A stretch of 44,698 nt of DNA from a virus, in the IMG/VR virus record IMGVR_UViG_3300025120_000120, positions 1 through 44,698 of that record. One strand, 5' to 3'. Shown here in pieces: positions 14,819-23,257 of the stretch. Below the pieces are notes generated by a model. The model did no database searches. It saw only the letters and a list, made by a program, of their open reading frames with translations, and had not been told where the DNA came from. The translations under genes and the position numbers were made by a program. Within the stretch, counting starts at the first letter, position 1. Each line of letters begins with the position of its first letter.

Positions 14819-16107
14819 TGCAAGGAAAGTCTCTCAATCATAAACTAATAGAAGTTTTCTCAAACGAAAACAATGATTCTGTTGATATCAGGGGTGGTGT
14901 TCCATTACTTGAGTATCGTGAGAGCGTACTATGTCCTTATATAACGATCGATTTGAGTATTATTGATGCTGGTACTGCAATGCCATCAAAAGACGGTACA
15001 AAGGGAACTATAGGTATCTTAGAGTCAATCAAACTTCAAGGTACAGAAAAGTTTAAGTTAAAACTTGAGGATCAGTTCGGCAATAAAATTAATCTAGCAG
15101 GAGATAATGATCTTAGGGTTGCTAAGACTGTTTTTGCTGGAAAAACCATAAGAGACTCATCATGTAGTATGAGAGTTGTATCAAAAGAAGCCTTTGATAA
15201 TTGTCTAACTGATAATAAAATGACTGGTAGTTATCTGGGAAAGGGTAACGTTCTCATTACTCAAGCACTTAAAAATTTAGATACAGAGAAAGATATATTT
15301 GCAGAATCAACAAAGAATGATATACAATTTAACGGTGACGGTAGATATCCATTTGAAATGTGTTTAGATGTTCAAAAGGTTTCAATACCTGAGAGAATTG
15401 ACAGTGCTGGTTACTTGTTTTGGGAGACATCAAAAGGATATAATTTTAAATCACTTGATAAGATGTTTGATACATCTGGAAAAATTATTAAAAAATTTCA
15501 AGAGACTGGTATTGCAAATGATAAATTATCTCCTGGATTCAGTGGAAAAATTTTAAAATCAACATTTGTAATGATTAATGATATGTTGAAGCAATTTGAA
15601 GAGGGAGCATATAACACGCAACTTGATTTATTTGATCCCTTAGGAAAATTAGATAGATTTCAAGAACTAGTAAGAACATCTCCTGAAGAAGGAAATGGGA
15701 TAATAGCTGGAACTAAATTACCAATAGTAAGAGAAGAATATAGAGATAAACCAACAGCGGAGATTCATAAGACAAAAGATGACGGACAAAAGATAATTCC
15801 TGGGGGTGGGTTGGCTAATATAGATGATGTTAGTTTTGATATTGTCAAGACATCCTTACAATCCATGCAAAATTATAGACAAAAGTTCAGTTCTTCACTT
15901 AATATAGTAATTGATGCAGATCTCTCATTAAATGCCGGTGATCTTATATTCTGCAAGTTTCCTGAAACATCTCAAAAAAGAAGTCAAAAAAGAAGCGATA
16001 AGGATAGTGGCATATATATGATAGCGGATTTGTGTCATTATAGTACACTTACTAAGGCATTCACTGGATTAAACTTAGTAAGAGATTCATACGGAGTTAA
16101 AAATTGA
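14818..16107 (+). CDS. Baseplate hub protein (gp27-like)
   Basis: 429 residues. The opening region VDIRGGVPLLEYRESVLCPY then ITIDLSIIDAG, and the C-terminal LNAGDLIFCKF ... SGIYMIADLCHY ... FTGLNLVRDSYG, follow the pattern of gp27/gpD-type hub proteins that form the trimeric adaptor between tube and spike. Position (after the tape measure and before the gp5-like protein) agrees. Called from pattern and context; sequence identity to T4 gp27 is not obvious. It is joined to its neighbours by TAATG and TGATG overlaps. Confidence 0.7.
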   Translation: MQGKSLNHKLIEVFSNENNDSVDIRGGVPLLEYRESVLCPYITIDLSIIDAGTAMPSKDGTKGTIGILESIKLQGTEKFKLKLEDQFGNKINLAGDNDLRVAKTVFAGKTIRDSSCSMRVVSKEAFDNCLTDNKMTGSYLGKGNVLITQALKNLDTEKDIFAESTKNDIQFNGDGRYPFEMCLDVQKVSIPERIDSAGYLFWETSKGYNFKSLDKMFDTSGKIIKKFQETGIANDKLSPGFSGKILKSTFVMINDMLKQFEEGAYNTQLDLFDPLGKLDRFQELVRTSPEEGNGIIAGTKLPIVREEYRDKPTAEIHKTKDDGQKIIPGGGLANIDDVSFDIVKTSLQSMQNYRQKFSSSLNIVIDADLSLNAGDLIFCKFPETSQKRSQKRSDKDSGIYMIADLCHYSTLTKAFTGLNLVRDSYGVKN

Positions 16108-16322
16108 TGGAAAAAAATATTGAAACGCATATAGAGAAAGATAAAGTGATTCTCGACGATCCAACACTTTCTCCTCAAATGCGTCGTCATACTGCTGACG
16201 AATTAGAACATCTTGAGCGATATCATAAAGAGCATCCTGAGGATCATCATGATCCAACATTTCTTGAGATGTATTGTGATGAAAATCCTGAAGCTGACGA
16301 ATGTAGGATCTACGAAGATTAA
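16107..16322 (+). CDS. Small conserved acidic protein in hub operon
   Basis: 71 residues starting at the ATG that overlaps the hub gene stop (TGATG); a TTG one codon upstream is less likely. It is rich in His, Glu and Asp (THIEKDKVILDDPTLSPQMR, HPEDHHDP, CDENPEADECRIYED). The pattern is conserved in T4-like cyanophages as I recall. The His/Asp/Cys content could bind metal, but no formal motif is present. The function is unknown; the setting suggests a hub chaperone or minor hub component. Confidence 0.65.
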   Translation: MEKNIETHIEKDKVILDDPTLSPQMRRHTADELEHLERYHKEHPEDHHDPTFLEMYCDENPEADECRIYED

Positions 16323-16324
16323 GA

Positions 16325-19150
16325 ATGGGATTACAAAGTAGATACGATTCTAAGGCAATAGCTAAACTCTGGGGTGATACTCAGAGGATGATTGCTGTGA
16401 TCGTTGGTGAGGTTACACAACTTCAAACACAACCTTTTGGAAAGTTTGATTATGATGTACCTGATGTTGTCGCTCAAAGATATAGAATTAGAATCTTAGG
16501 ACAGGATCCTCCGGATAAAGATGAATCCATGCTTCCTGTTGCATATCCACATCAAAATAATAGTGGACTAGGAGCACAAGATACAGGAATTATTAGATAT
16601 CCTCCAAACACATACGTTTATGTGTCTAAGGATCCTAGTAGTGGAAGTTATCTCATTGAGACAGTAGTTCCAAACTATATTGCTGCACCTTTAGTAAATC
16701 TTAATGGTGGTGGAACACAAGCACTAAAAGGATTTCTTCCAGGTAGCACTGTTCCTCAATCATATGTCTTAAATGGTGACTTTAATTATGCTGAATTGTT
16801 TGGGGCACAAGCACCTTCTGATGAAGACATTAGGATGGCTTCCAATACAAAACTTCCTACCTTCAATAGTGCTTGCAAACCAGTTAATACTCAAGGTATC
16901 AATGACTCAATTACCAATTTAGTACAACAAATTGAAGGTTTAAAAACTGGACTTACAGGTAGTGATAGTTTTCTGGCAACCAGTGGTAAATTCATTAGTG
17001 ATGCACAAAATACTATTAATGGAGCACAGATAGCGAGTGGTATTAATATAGGTGAGGAATCGTATGATATTTCTTTAGGTAATGCAGCAGGAGATATTGC
17101 ACAGATTATCTCAGCACTTATCCAACAGATGAGGAGATTTGTTCTCAGAAAAACAACAACTATTATTAATAATTTGATCGGTAATGTACCTTTGAGTGCA
17201 AGATATCTTGCCAATGAAGCGACTGATAAGGCATTAGGTGCTATATCTTGTTTGTTCTACAGAATCCTTCTAGGACTTGAGGATATGATCGCTAAAATTT
17301 TGCGTTCATTCATAAACAAAATAATCAATGCATCAACTTGTCTTGTAGAAAATTTACTTTCAGGAGTTATTGGTACTTTAATTGGTAATATTGTAGGAGC
17401 GATCACCTCAATCTTATCTACGATTGCAGAGACTCTTGGAACGGCGATTGATTTTGCAGTAGATATTCTTGATTTTGTTATTTCAATTCTAGACATTGCT
17501 AATTGTCCAGTTAAAAATGAATGTCCACAAACGGATCAGTGGGATTTCTTAAATGGATCGTCCTCACCTAAAAAAACATTAGATTTCAATAGTATTTTTG
17601 AGCAGGCAAAAGGTATTGTTAGGGATGTATCTGAATCAGTTAATGATATCACGGCAACATCTGATGATTTAATTGATGATTTCAACTTCTCAAAATCAGA
17701 TGGATCTCCCTTTGATCCTCTTGGTGATATTAATGCTGGTACTATTTGGCAATCCGTTATTGATGGATCATGTAACACTGGTGCTGTTGATTGTGGCCCT
17801 CCCAATGTAGTTTTCTGGGGTGGTAATGGATCAGGTGCCTCTGGTAATGCTGTAGTAAATGCTGTAGGAGAAGTTCTTGGCGTTCAAATTATCACACCTG
17901 GAAATTATACAACTCCTCCATTAATTGAATTTCAAGATGCATGTGGTAATGGTAAAGGGGCAAGTGGAACTGCGATAATAGGGCCTGTTCCTGATGATGA
18001 CGATAATAATGATGACGATGATGATGACGATAATAATGATGATGACGATAATAATGATGATGACGATAATAATGATGATGACGATCTAACCAATACTGAT
18101 GATGATGACGATAATAATGATGATGACGATCTAACCAATCCTGATGATGACGATAATGATGATGATGACGATAATAATGATGATGATGACGATAATGATG
18201 ATGATGACGATCCAACAGATCCTGGTGATGATGGGGATGGAAACGATGATGGAAGTTTTGGTGTAACTGATGTATTAATTAATGATTCTGGATATGGATA
18301 TGAAGGATTTCCATATGGAGATAAAGGTGGTAGTGGTAGAGTATGGGCTAATAGATGTCAAAGTACTGTTCTGAGAGCTAACTATGATTGGGATATTCCT
18401 TACAGTAGTGGACGAACTGTTACTGTTTTTTATGGTGACACTGTTAAACTGCCAGGAAAAAATGATGTTGTAATTGATGAAAATTTTACTGAAGATCTAA
18501 TTCCTGGATGTATAATTAACGGCGTTAATCCACGTTTGAAAGATATGACAAACTTTGATTATACTTATGGTAAGGTATACGAGAGTGGTATTAGACATCA
18601 ATTTGGTTTCCTAGTCGATGCTCAAAGAGCATTTGCATCAGGATTCACTGAGCAAGATATTAGATTTTTCTTAGAGAATAAATTTTTCTTGAGGGTTGGC
18701 CCTAAAATGAGAGAGAAACTTCTTGATCCAAATTGGGGTAGGATTCCTGAGTTCAGTGTGACATTTACTGCACCTGGATGCCCTCCTGGTACTCCTGAAG
18801 ATCCTAATCAACCACCAACAGGTAATTTTGATGACAGTGAAGATGTAATTAGTATCATAGAAGATGTTGTGATTCAAAATCCTGGTTTTGGATATGATGA
18901 TGATGACACCTTGAATATACCAGGTGCGGACGGAAATCTTATTATTGAAAATGGAGCAATAACTGGTGTTATTATAACAAATCCAGGTATAGGTTATACA
19001 AATCTCCCTGAAATTAAGATAAATACAAGAACTGGATTTAACGCAATTATTAAACCTGTTCTTAGATTTGTTAATCCTAATGACGCTGGATTTGTTGTTC
19101 CTCTTGGTACACCAGTCCTTCAAGTAATTGATTGTGTAGGTAAGGTATAA
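16325..19150 (+). CDS. 5: gp5-like baseplate hub protein without lysozyme domain
   Basis: 941 residues. The N-terminus (about 20-130) looks like the gp5 OB-fold (RMIAVIVGEVTQLQ ... RYRIRILGQDPP ... YPPNTYVYVSKDPSSGSYLI). A long helical, hydrophobic middle (about 180-390) follows, then an Asp/Asn repeat (about 556-643). Several copies of a 'PGxGYxxxP' beta module surround the repeat (IITPGNYTTPPLIEF, IQNPGFGYDDDD, ITNPGIGYTNLPEI). No T4-type lysozyme motif is seen. The separate next gene appears to supply the beta-helix spike, so the T4 gp5 functions look split among genes. Confidence 0.75.
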   Translation: MGLQSRYDSKAIAKLWGDTQRMIAVIVGEVTQLQTQPFGKFDYDVPDVVAQRYRIRILGQDPPDKDESMLPVAYPHQNNSGLGAQDTGIIRYPPNTYVYVSKDPSSGSYLIETVVPNYIAAPLVNLNGGGTQALKGFLPGSTVPQSYVLNGDFNYAELFGAQAPSDEDIRMASNTKLPTFNSACKPVNTQGINDSITNLVQQIEGLKTGLTGSDSFLATSGKFISDAQNTINGAQIASGINIGEESYDISLGNAAGDIAQIISALIQQMRRFVLRKTTTIINNLIGNVPLSARYLANEATDKALGAISCLFYRILLGLEDMIAKILRSFINKIINASTCLVENLLSGVIGTLIGNIVGAITSILSTIAETLGTAIDFAVDILDFVISILDIANCPVKNECPQTDQWDFLNGSSSPKKTLDFNSIFEQAKGIVRDVSESVNDITATSDDLIDDFNFSKSDGSPFDPLGDINAGTIWQSVIDGSCNTGAVDCGPPNVVFWGGNGSGASGNAVVNAVGEVLGVQIITPGNYTTPPLIEFQDACGNGKGASGTAIIGPVPDDDDNNDDDDDDDNNDDDDNNDDDDNNDDDDLTNTDDDDDNNDDDDLTNPDDDDNDDDDDNNDDDDDNDDDDDPTDPGDDGDGNDDGSFGVTDVLINDSGYGYEGFPYGDKGGSGRVWANRCQSTVLRANYDWDIPYSSGRTVTVFYGDTVKLPGKNDVVIDENFTEDLIPGCIINGVNPRLKDMTNFDYTYGKVYESGIRHQFGFLVDAQRAFASGFTEQDIRFFLENKFFLRVGPKMREKLLDPNWGRIPEFSVTFTAPGCPPGTPEDPNQPPTGNFDDSEDVISIIEDVVIQNPGFGYDDDDTLNIPGADGNLIIENGAITGVIITNPGIGYTNLPEIKINTRTGFNAIIKPVLRFVNPNDAGFVVPLGTPVLQVIDCVGKV
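17993..18252 (+). repeat. Asp/Asn-coding low-complexity repeat
   Basis: Imperfect tandem units of GATGATGACGATAATAAT code blocks of D4-D7 separated by NN, broken twice by LTN(T/P). About 85 residues of the gp5-like protein consist almost only of Asp and Asn. Long antisense ORFs across it (Ser- or His-rich) are artefacts of the repeat. Confidence 0.95.
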
Positions 19151-19770
19151 TGGCAGCCACTAGATGCGATGATTTCAATAGAATAGGGAACACTCATGCA
19201 GAAGTTCTCTTTGATACTGTTGATGAAAGAAATAATAAGATGGCGGTGTTGATCCGTCGCATTTTTCCTGCTCCAAAATTTAAAAGAAGTCAATACATCG
19301 GACTACAAGAGAGTGGTGAACTTGATGGTGCAATTAACATCTCAGCACCTTCAGTCTATAATGTCAGATGTGGAGAGAGACCTGTTGATGGTGTGGCAGG
19401 TGTTACCTATGCTGAGAATGGTGACTTGATTTTGTTTGCTCCTAGAGGTAGAATTAGAATTATGGCAAGAGACATTGATCTTATTGCTGAAGGTAACGGT
19501 ACGAATACTGGATTTGTAAACATTCATTCAAATTCTGTTGTCGATATCAACACCTCTGAAGTTAGAATTGCTGGTGGTGATTCGGTTGGTATTGAATCTG
19601 AAAGGAGTCTGAATATCAATGCAAGTGGGAGAGCAAAAATATCTGCAGGTAGTTTGAAAATTATTGAAACTCCAGATGTATCTCTTATTACATCTCTTCT
19701 CGGTTCTGGTTCTAATACACCACTTCAAACTCTTGAAGGAATTAAAAAACTTTTACAAGATATTCTATAA
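19150..19770 (+). CDS. Baseplate spike beta-helix protein (gp5 C-terminal-like)
   Basis: 206 residues. From about residue 95 the sequence has regular short beta repeats (GDLILFAPRGRIRIMARDID, VNIHSNSVVDINTSEVRIAG, SLNINASGRAKISAGSL) like the triple-stranded beta-helix needle of T4 gp5 and VgrG. It probably forms the cell-puncturing needle at the tail tip. The start overlaps the gp5-like stop (TAATG). The C-terminal LLGSGSNTPLQTLEGIKKLL is not repeat-like and may act as the tip or a chaperone-binding part. Confidence 0.7.
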   Translation: MAATRCDDFNRIGNTHAEVLFDTVDERNNKMAVLIRRIFPAPKFKRSQYIGLQESGELDGAINISAPSVYNVRCGERPVDGVAGVTYAENGDLILFAPRGRIRIMARDIDLIAEGNGTNTGFVNIHSNSVVDINTSEVRIAGGDSVGIESERSLNINASGRAKISAGSLKIIETPDVSLITSLLGSGSNTPLQTLEGIKKLLQDIL

Positions 19771-20766
19771 ATGGAACTATCAGATCTACATATTGGTAAA
19801 CAACTACAGGTAAACTTCTCCCCTCAAGGAGTAGTACCTATTCCATGTGCTGCATATTTGACAGGTCCTGCCGCCATTCCTGGCACAGGATTCTTTAATG
19901 GTGGCGTGATGGTTGGAAGTCCTATACTTTTTCCCCTTCATACTGCTGCCCTACAAATAACTCGTCCTGATCCTATATCCAATCCGCTTGCATTTAAAGC
20001 ACCAGCGATTGTTCACATTAGAGGACTTCCCCCACCGGCATCTACCCCTATTGATGTAATAATTGGCGATCCAGCAGGCCCTGTTGGAGTGACAATGGCT
20101 ACCACCATTGTGCTTGAAATTAACGCTATATCAAAGAAAACTCTTTCTCCTTTAGAGATTAGTATTATAAGTTTAATGAAAAAAATTGGTGTCAAAATTG
20201 ACACTGGAGCCAAAGCAGAAGTGGGAGCAAAGTCTTTTGCTGGTGCAGAAGCAAGGGCAGGAGCAAAAGCACATGCAGGAGTTACTGTTACAGCAGGTTC
20301 AAACATTACAGCAGCAAACGCAACCGCTTTAGTTGTAACTGATGTTGGTGGTAATGTTCTTGCTACAAAGAAAACCTTTGATATAAAACATCCCAATAAA
20401 GAGGGATGGCGATTAAGACATGCTTGTGTTGAAGGTCCTGAAGCAGCGGTTTACATACGTGGTAAACTTAATGGAAATCATATCATAAAACTACCAGAAT
20501 ACTGGAAAAATTTAATAGATTATGATACAATATCTGTAAATCTTACTCCTTTTGGTAGAGAAGATAATTTGTATGTAAAAGAAATACGTGAGGATATGAT
20601 TATTGTATCAGGAAATCATCTAACTAATGTTCAATGTTTTTATCAAGTATGGGCAGATAGGTTGGGAGAGTTTGTTGTTGAATATGAAGGAGAGTCTCCT
20701 GCAGATTATCCTATTGATCAATCAGATCATTCTGTTGCTGGATATCACTATGATGTGAGGAATTAA
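19771..20766 (+). CDS. Tail tip or fibre protein with repeat helix and conserved C-terminal domain
   Basis: 331 residues. The N-terminal 110 residues are Pro/Gly-rich (GVVPIPCAAYLTGPAAIPGT) and could be PAAR-like, but no match is certain. A spike-like repeat follows at about 145-190, with alternating GAKA/GAEARAGAKAHAGVTV units. The C-terminal domain (RHACVEGPEAAVYIRGKL, LPEYWKNLIDYDTISVNLTP, VQCFYQVWADRLGEF) is seen in cyanophage fibre proteins and resembles the whole of the small gene at 22250. Likely part of the tail tip. The gene starts directly after the preceding stop. Confidence 0.6.
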   Translation: MELSDLHIGKQLQVNFSPQGVVPIPCAAYLTGPAAIPGTGFFNGGVMVGSPILFPLHTAALQITRPDPISNPLAFKAPAIVHIRGLPPPASTPIDVIIGDPAGPVGVTMATTIVLEINAISKKTLSPLEISIISLMKKIGVKIDTGAKAEVGAKSFAGAEARAGAKAHAGVTVTAGSNITAANATALVVTDVGGNVLATKKTFDIKHPNKEGWRLRHACVEGPEAAVYIRGKLNGNHIIKLPEYWKNLIDYDTISVNLTPFGREDNLYVKEIREDMIIVSGNHLTNVQCFYQVWADRLGEFVVEYEGESPADYPIDQSDHSVAGYHYDVRN

Positions 20767-20768
20767 AA

Positions 20769-22250
20769 ATGTTATCAACCGAATTAATACAAAGATCCAA
20801 CGAAGACATAGATTTTAAAGAACAAAATATCAATACATTACTTACAGAAGTAATTGTTATTGATGATAATAAAACTCTTTATGATCAAGGTATTTTAAAA
20901 ATTGAGAATACTATATTAGATGGAGTTGTGCATGTAAATACAGGGTTATCTTTAGTATCTGATGCTTATCAGGGGCGTGTTGATTCTGGATGTATAAGTG
21001 ATTTGTTCTGGAGACAAGTTGGTTTTCAAACAACCGCAGAGGGGGATGAGTACACATTAGAATGCACAAGATTAAACTCCGATTCTTATGAACCAATCGG
21101 AGTTGGATCTGAATCATTTGCTGTAAAATATGTCGGTGTCACCGGTATAGTTACTTTTTATCCTATCAATAGTAATTACTCAGATGAGTTAGTAGGTATA
21201 ACTAGTTTTGTTGATGATCCATTCTTTGGTTTTGAACGAGAGAATAGATATGCAATGAAATTTTATTCTCAACCATATGATAAAGACATTGGTAATACTT
21301 TGGTTGGAGAATTTATAGGCACATGCGGAGTGGGAACGACACATGTAACTGTCATGCAACCAGTAGGGACTGGAATAACTTTTGGTGTTGGACAGCTCAT
21401 AAGAAGTGTTGATAATTTAGCAATTTTTCCTAATAATTCAAGAATTGTAGGAGTGGGAACGACACAAGTTGATCTTAGAGAAGTACCAAATGTTGGTTTC
21501 GGTAGTACAAGTTCCCAATCCACTGTCAGTATTTTGACAATGGACACGATTTGTGGAGCATCTGCTAGTGCAAGAGAAGCGTTGCAATTTAGAGTTCTAG
21601 ATGATCCAGATCAATTCGCTTCAGATAGTAGGAAGAGATATGACATCCCCTTTAACCAAGATCCATTTACTAATGAAACAATATCTGCAGCATTTACAGA
21701 ATCCGATAGAGGAAACCTTGGATTAGGTATATCTATGTTTATTAGTAAAGATGGTGCCCCAAGCGCAACGAGTACTTGGAATCAATATAAAAAAATGGTT
21801 CCTGAGGAAGTTGGAGGAATTAAAATTGATGAATATGCACCAGAACCAAGTGTAGGTGGTGGAAAACAAGTTTATAGAGTTGGTTTTGGACATCAACCTG
21901 TTGATGCATCAGGAAATTCAGCTGCTGAGGGTGCTACACGAGTTGTAGAGTCTTTGAGTCCTATTCCATCATTATATGCATCACTGTCATCATGCTCAAC
22001 AGGGATTGCTAATACATTAAGTGCTGCTATTACAGAAGCAGCAGCAAGAAAATCTGAATTTGATAATACTAGTGGTAAATATAATTCATATGAGGCAGGT
22101 GTTAAAGCACTAAGAGATCAACGAAATACATTACAACTTGGTATGCATGGAATAAGAAAGATGCTAGGTACATTGAATACTGAGTTTGATGAATTACTAC
22201 AATTGAAAAAATTAATTGGAATCACAACAATTACAGAGGTTATTGACTAA
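20769..22250 (+). CDS. Virion structural protein (baseplate or fibre-associated)
   Basis: 493 residues. Beta-rich with repeated GVGTT and VGVGTTQV motifs that recur in fibre-like proteins of this phage group. The C-terminal 110 residues turn helical (SAAITEAAARKSEFDNTS, ALRDQRNTLQLGMHGIRKML), probably a coiled-coil trimer stalk. No named family is recognised. The stop overlaps the next start (TAATG). It is probably a baseplate-to-fibre connector; the role is inferred from context only. Confidence 0.6.
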   Translation: MLSTELIQRSNEDIDFKEQNINTLLTEVIVIDDNKTLYDQGILKIENTILDGVVHVNTGLSLVSDAYQGRVDSGCISDLFWRQVGFQTTAEGDEYTLECTRLNSDSYEPIGVGSESFAVKYVGVTGIVTFYPINSNYSDELVGITSFVDDPFFGFERENRYAMKFYSQPYDKDIGNTLVGEFIGTCGVGTTHVTVMQPVGTGITFGVGQLIRSVDNLAIFPNNSRIVGVGTTQVDLREVPNVGFGSTSSQSTVSILTMDTICGASASAREALQFRVLDDPDQFASDSRKRYDIPFNQDPFTNETISAAFTESDRGNLGLGISMFISKDGAPSATSTWNQYKKMVPEEVGGIKIDEYAPEPSVGGGKQVYRVGFGHQPVDASGNSAAEGATRVVESLSPIPSLYASLSSCSTGIANTLSAAITEAAARKSEFDNTSGKYNSYEAGVKALRDQRNTLQLGMHGIRKMLGTLNTEFDELLQLKKLIGITTITEVID

Positions 22251-22492
22251 TGATTGAACCTAACTTTGAATTTCTGCATGGCAGAACTAATAAAAAAACT
22301 ATTATAATTCCTGAATCATGGGAAGATGATATTAATATGGACTCTATCACGGTTCACCTGACACAGGTTGGTGCTAATCAAGATCTTCGTGTCAAGCGTC
22401 GTCAGGGGAGAGAAATCACCCTAGACACAAACGGACTTCCCGTAGACTGCTTCTATATAATCATAGGCGAGTTGCTTGACAAGGATGCCTGA
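22250..22492 (+). CDS. Small stand-alone paralogue of the fibre C-terminal domain
   Basis: 80 residues. The sequence IIIPESWEDDINMDSITVHL, then TQVGANQDLRVK and VDCFYIIIGE, aligns well by eye with the last 100 residues of the protein at 19771 (KLPEYWKNLIDYDTISVNLTP...NLYVK...VQCFYQVWA). It is the last gene of the late operon. A perfect early promoter for the following operon starts inside its final codons. It may act as a capping or chaperone subunit; this is speculation. Confidence 0.65.
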   Translation: MIEPNFEFLHGRTNKKTIIIPESWEDDINMDSITVHLTQVGANQDLRVKRRQGREITLDTNGLPVDCFYIIIGELLDKDA

Positions 22493-22504
22493 GTGCCCTA
22501 TAAT
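22476..22504 (+). promoter_or_regulatory. Perfect sigma-70 early promoter (TTGACA-17-TATAAT)
   Basis: TTGACA (22476-22481) and TATAAT (22499-22504) are separated by 17 bp, a full consensus. The predicted start is near 22510-22512, with a 5' leader of about 21 nt to the ATG at 22532. The -35 box lies inside the end of the preceding late gene. It should drive the small-gene and purine operon. Confidence 0.88.
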
Positions 22505-22531
22505 AGGTTGGTAAACAAACAGCACTCACCC

Positions 22532-22729
22532 ATGCAAGACGAGTACCTTAGTCGAATCGTCATCGATCCTTCTACTCGCAACTTTTACCTTTACTCCAAT
22601 GAAGGTGATGAAAAGATTGTAAACTGTGATACTGTTGAGGAATTTATGAGTGTTCTTAGTGTTGTACGTAACACAGCTTCAGAGGATGTGATTGCATACG
22701 CTAATCCTCTATGCAAAAATGAATTATAA
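22532..22729 (+). CDS. Hypothetical early protein, 65 residues
   Basis: MQDEYLSRIVIDPSTRNFYL then YSNEGDEKIVNCDTVEEFMS. ATG 22532 is chosen because an upstream GTG (22493) lies within the promoter, before the predicted transcription start. The predicted structure is a beta hairpin followed by a helix. No family is recognised. It is the first gene of the early operon; the conserved intergenic element follows its stop. Confidence 0.65.
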   Translation: MQDEYLSRIVIDPSTRNFYLYSNEGDEKIVNCDTVEEFMSVLSVVRNTASEDVIAYANPLCKNEL

Positions 22730-22785
22730 TTCTAAAAAAGGGTGGAAAAAAATCCCGGCAAATTTTTACCCTGTAGGGTTTTACG
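22730..22785 (+). repeat. Conserved intergenic element, copy 2
   Basis: Begins at the base after the preceding TAA. It contains AAAAAAGGGTGG, CCCGGCAAATTTTT and then ACCCTGTAGGGTTTT, in which ACCC/GGGT can pair around TGTA. It aligns along its length with copy 1 at 4498-4550. Together with the first 25 nt after it, it fills the 80-nt gap before the next gene. Confidence 0.6.
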
Positions 22786-22809
22786 AAGAAATCTTAATTT
22801 GCTACAACT

Positions 22810-22986
22810 ATGAGAAAAGAAACTCGACAGTCTATGGAAATGTTATTTGTTGCTAAGTGGAATCTTCCAAAAGCAGCAAAAAATGCAGGATTGACTAATA
22901 AAGAAATGAAAATCACATTTAACGAATATTGCCAATTTCACCCTCCAACTTGGAATATAACCGATGAAACAACTATTCATAGTTGA
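22810..22986 (+). CDS. Hypothetical small basic protein
   Basis: 58 residues: MRKETRQSMEMLFVAKWNLP then KAAKNAGLTNKEMKITFNEY. The segment WNLPKAAKNAGLTNKEMKITF looks like a helix-turn-helix-type unit (helix, 'AGLT' turn, helix), so a DNA-binding early regulator is possible but unproven. It overlaps the next gene by 23 nt in another frame. The ATG is the first one after the intergenic element. Confidence 0.6.
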   Translation: MRKETRQSMEMLFVAKWNLPKAAKNAGLTNKEMKITFNEYCQFHPPTWNITDETTIHS

Positions 22987-23257
22987 CATTGGTGAGAATA
23001 AATGTGTCACTCATGATGGTTATATACAGATTGGTATCTTCAATCATTCTGTAGAGAAACATCTTGAGTTAAATCCTACTATTAATTGGCAGGTGACATA
23101 TTGGATGCCAGATGTTTGGGCAAACAGATATAAAAGAGTATCTTTTCAAAAAACTGAAAAGAAAAATGAAGGTTCACCTAGAACCGATAATGCAACAGAT
23201 AGTCGTCCTAGAGACTTTCCTGATCAACCTACAGAGAGACTTGAGAGAACATTATGA
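22964..23257 (+). CDS. Hypothetical early protein, 97 residues
   Basis: The N-terminal half has beta strands (MKQLFIVDIGENKCVTHDGY, INWQVTYWMPDVWANRYKRV). The C-terminal 40 residues are charged and likely disordered (EKKNEGSPRTDNATDSRPRD). No family is recognised. The stop overlaps the next ATG by 4 nt. It is part of the early cluster before the purine genes. Confidence 0.6.
   Translation: MKQLFIVDIGENKCVTHDGYIQIGIFNHSVEKHLELNPTINWQVTYWMPDVWANRYKRVSFQKTEKKNEGSPRTDNATDSRPRDFPDQPTERLERTL

Noticed and set aside
17892-18215. Long minus-strand ORFs rich in Ser or His/Arg across the Asp repeat
   Set aside because: They are the antisense translation of the GATGATGAC/AATAAT repeat and have no other support.
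22493-22531. GTG start giving a 78-residue form of the early protein
   Set aside because: The start lies in the promoter, before the predicted transcription start; ATG 22532 fits better.
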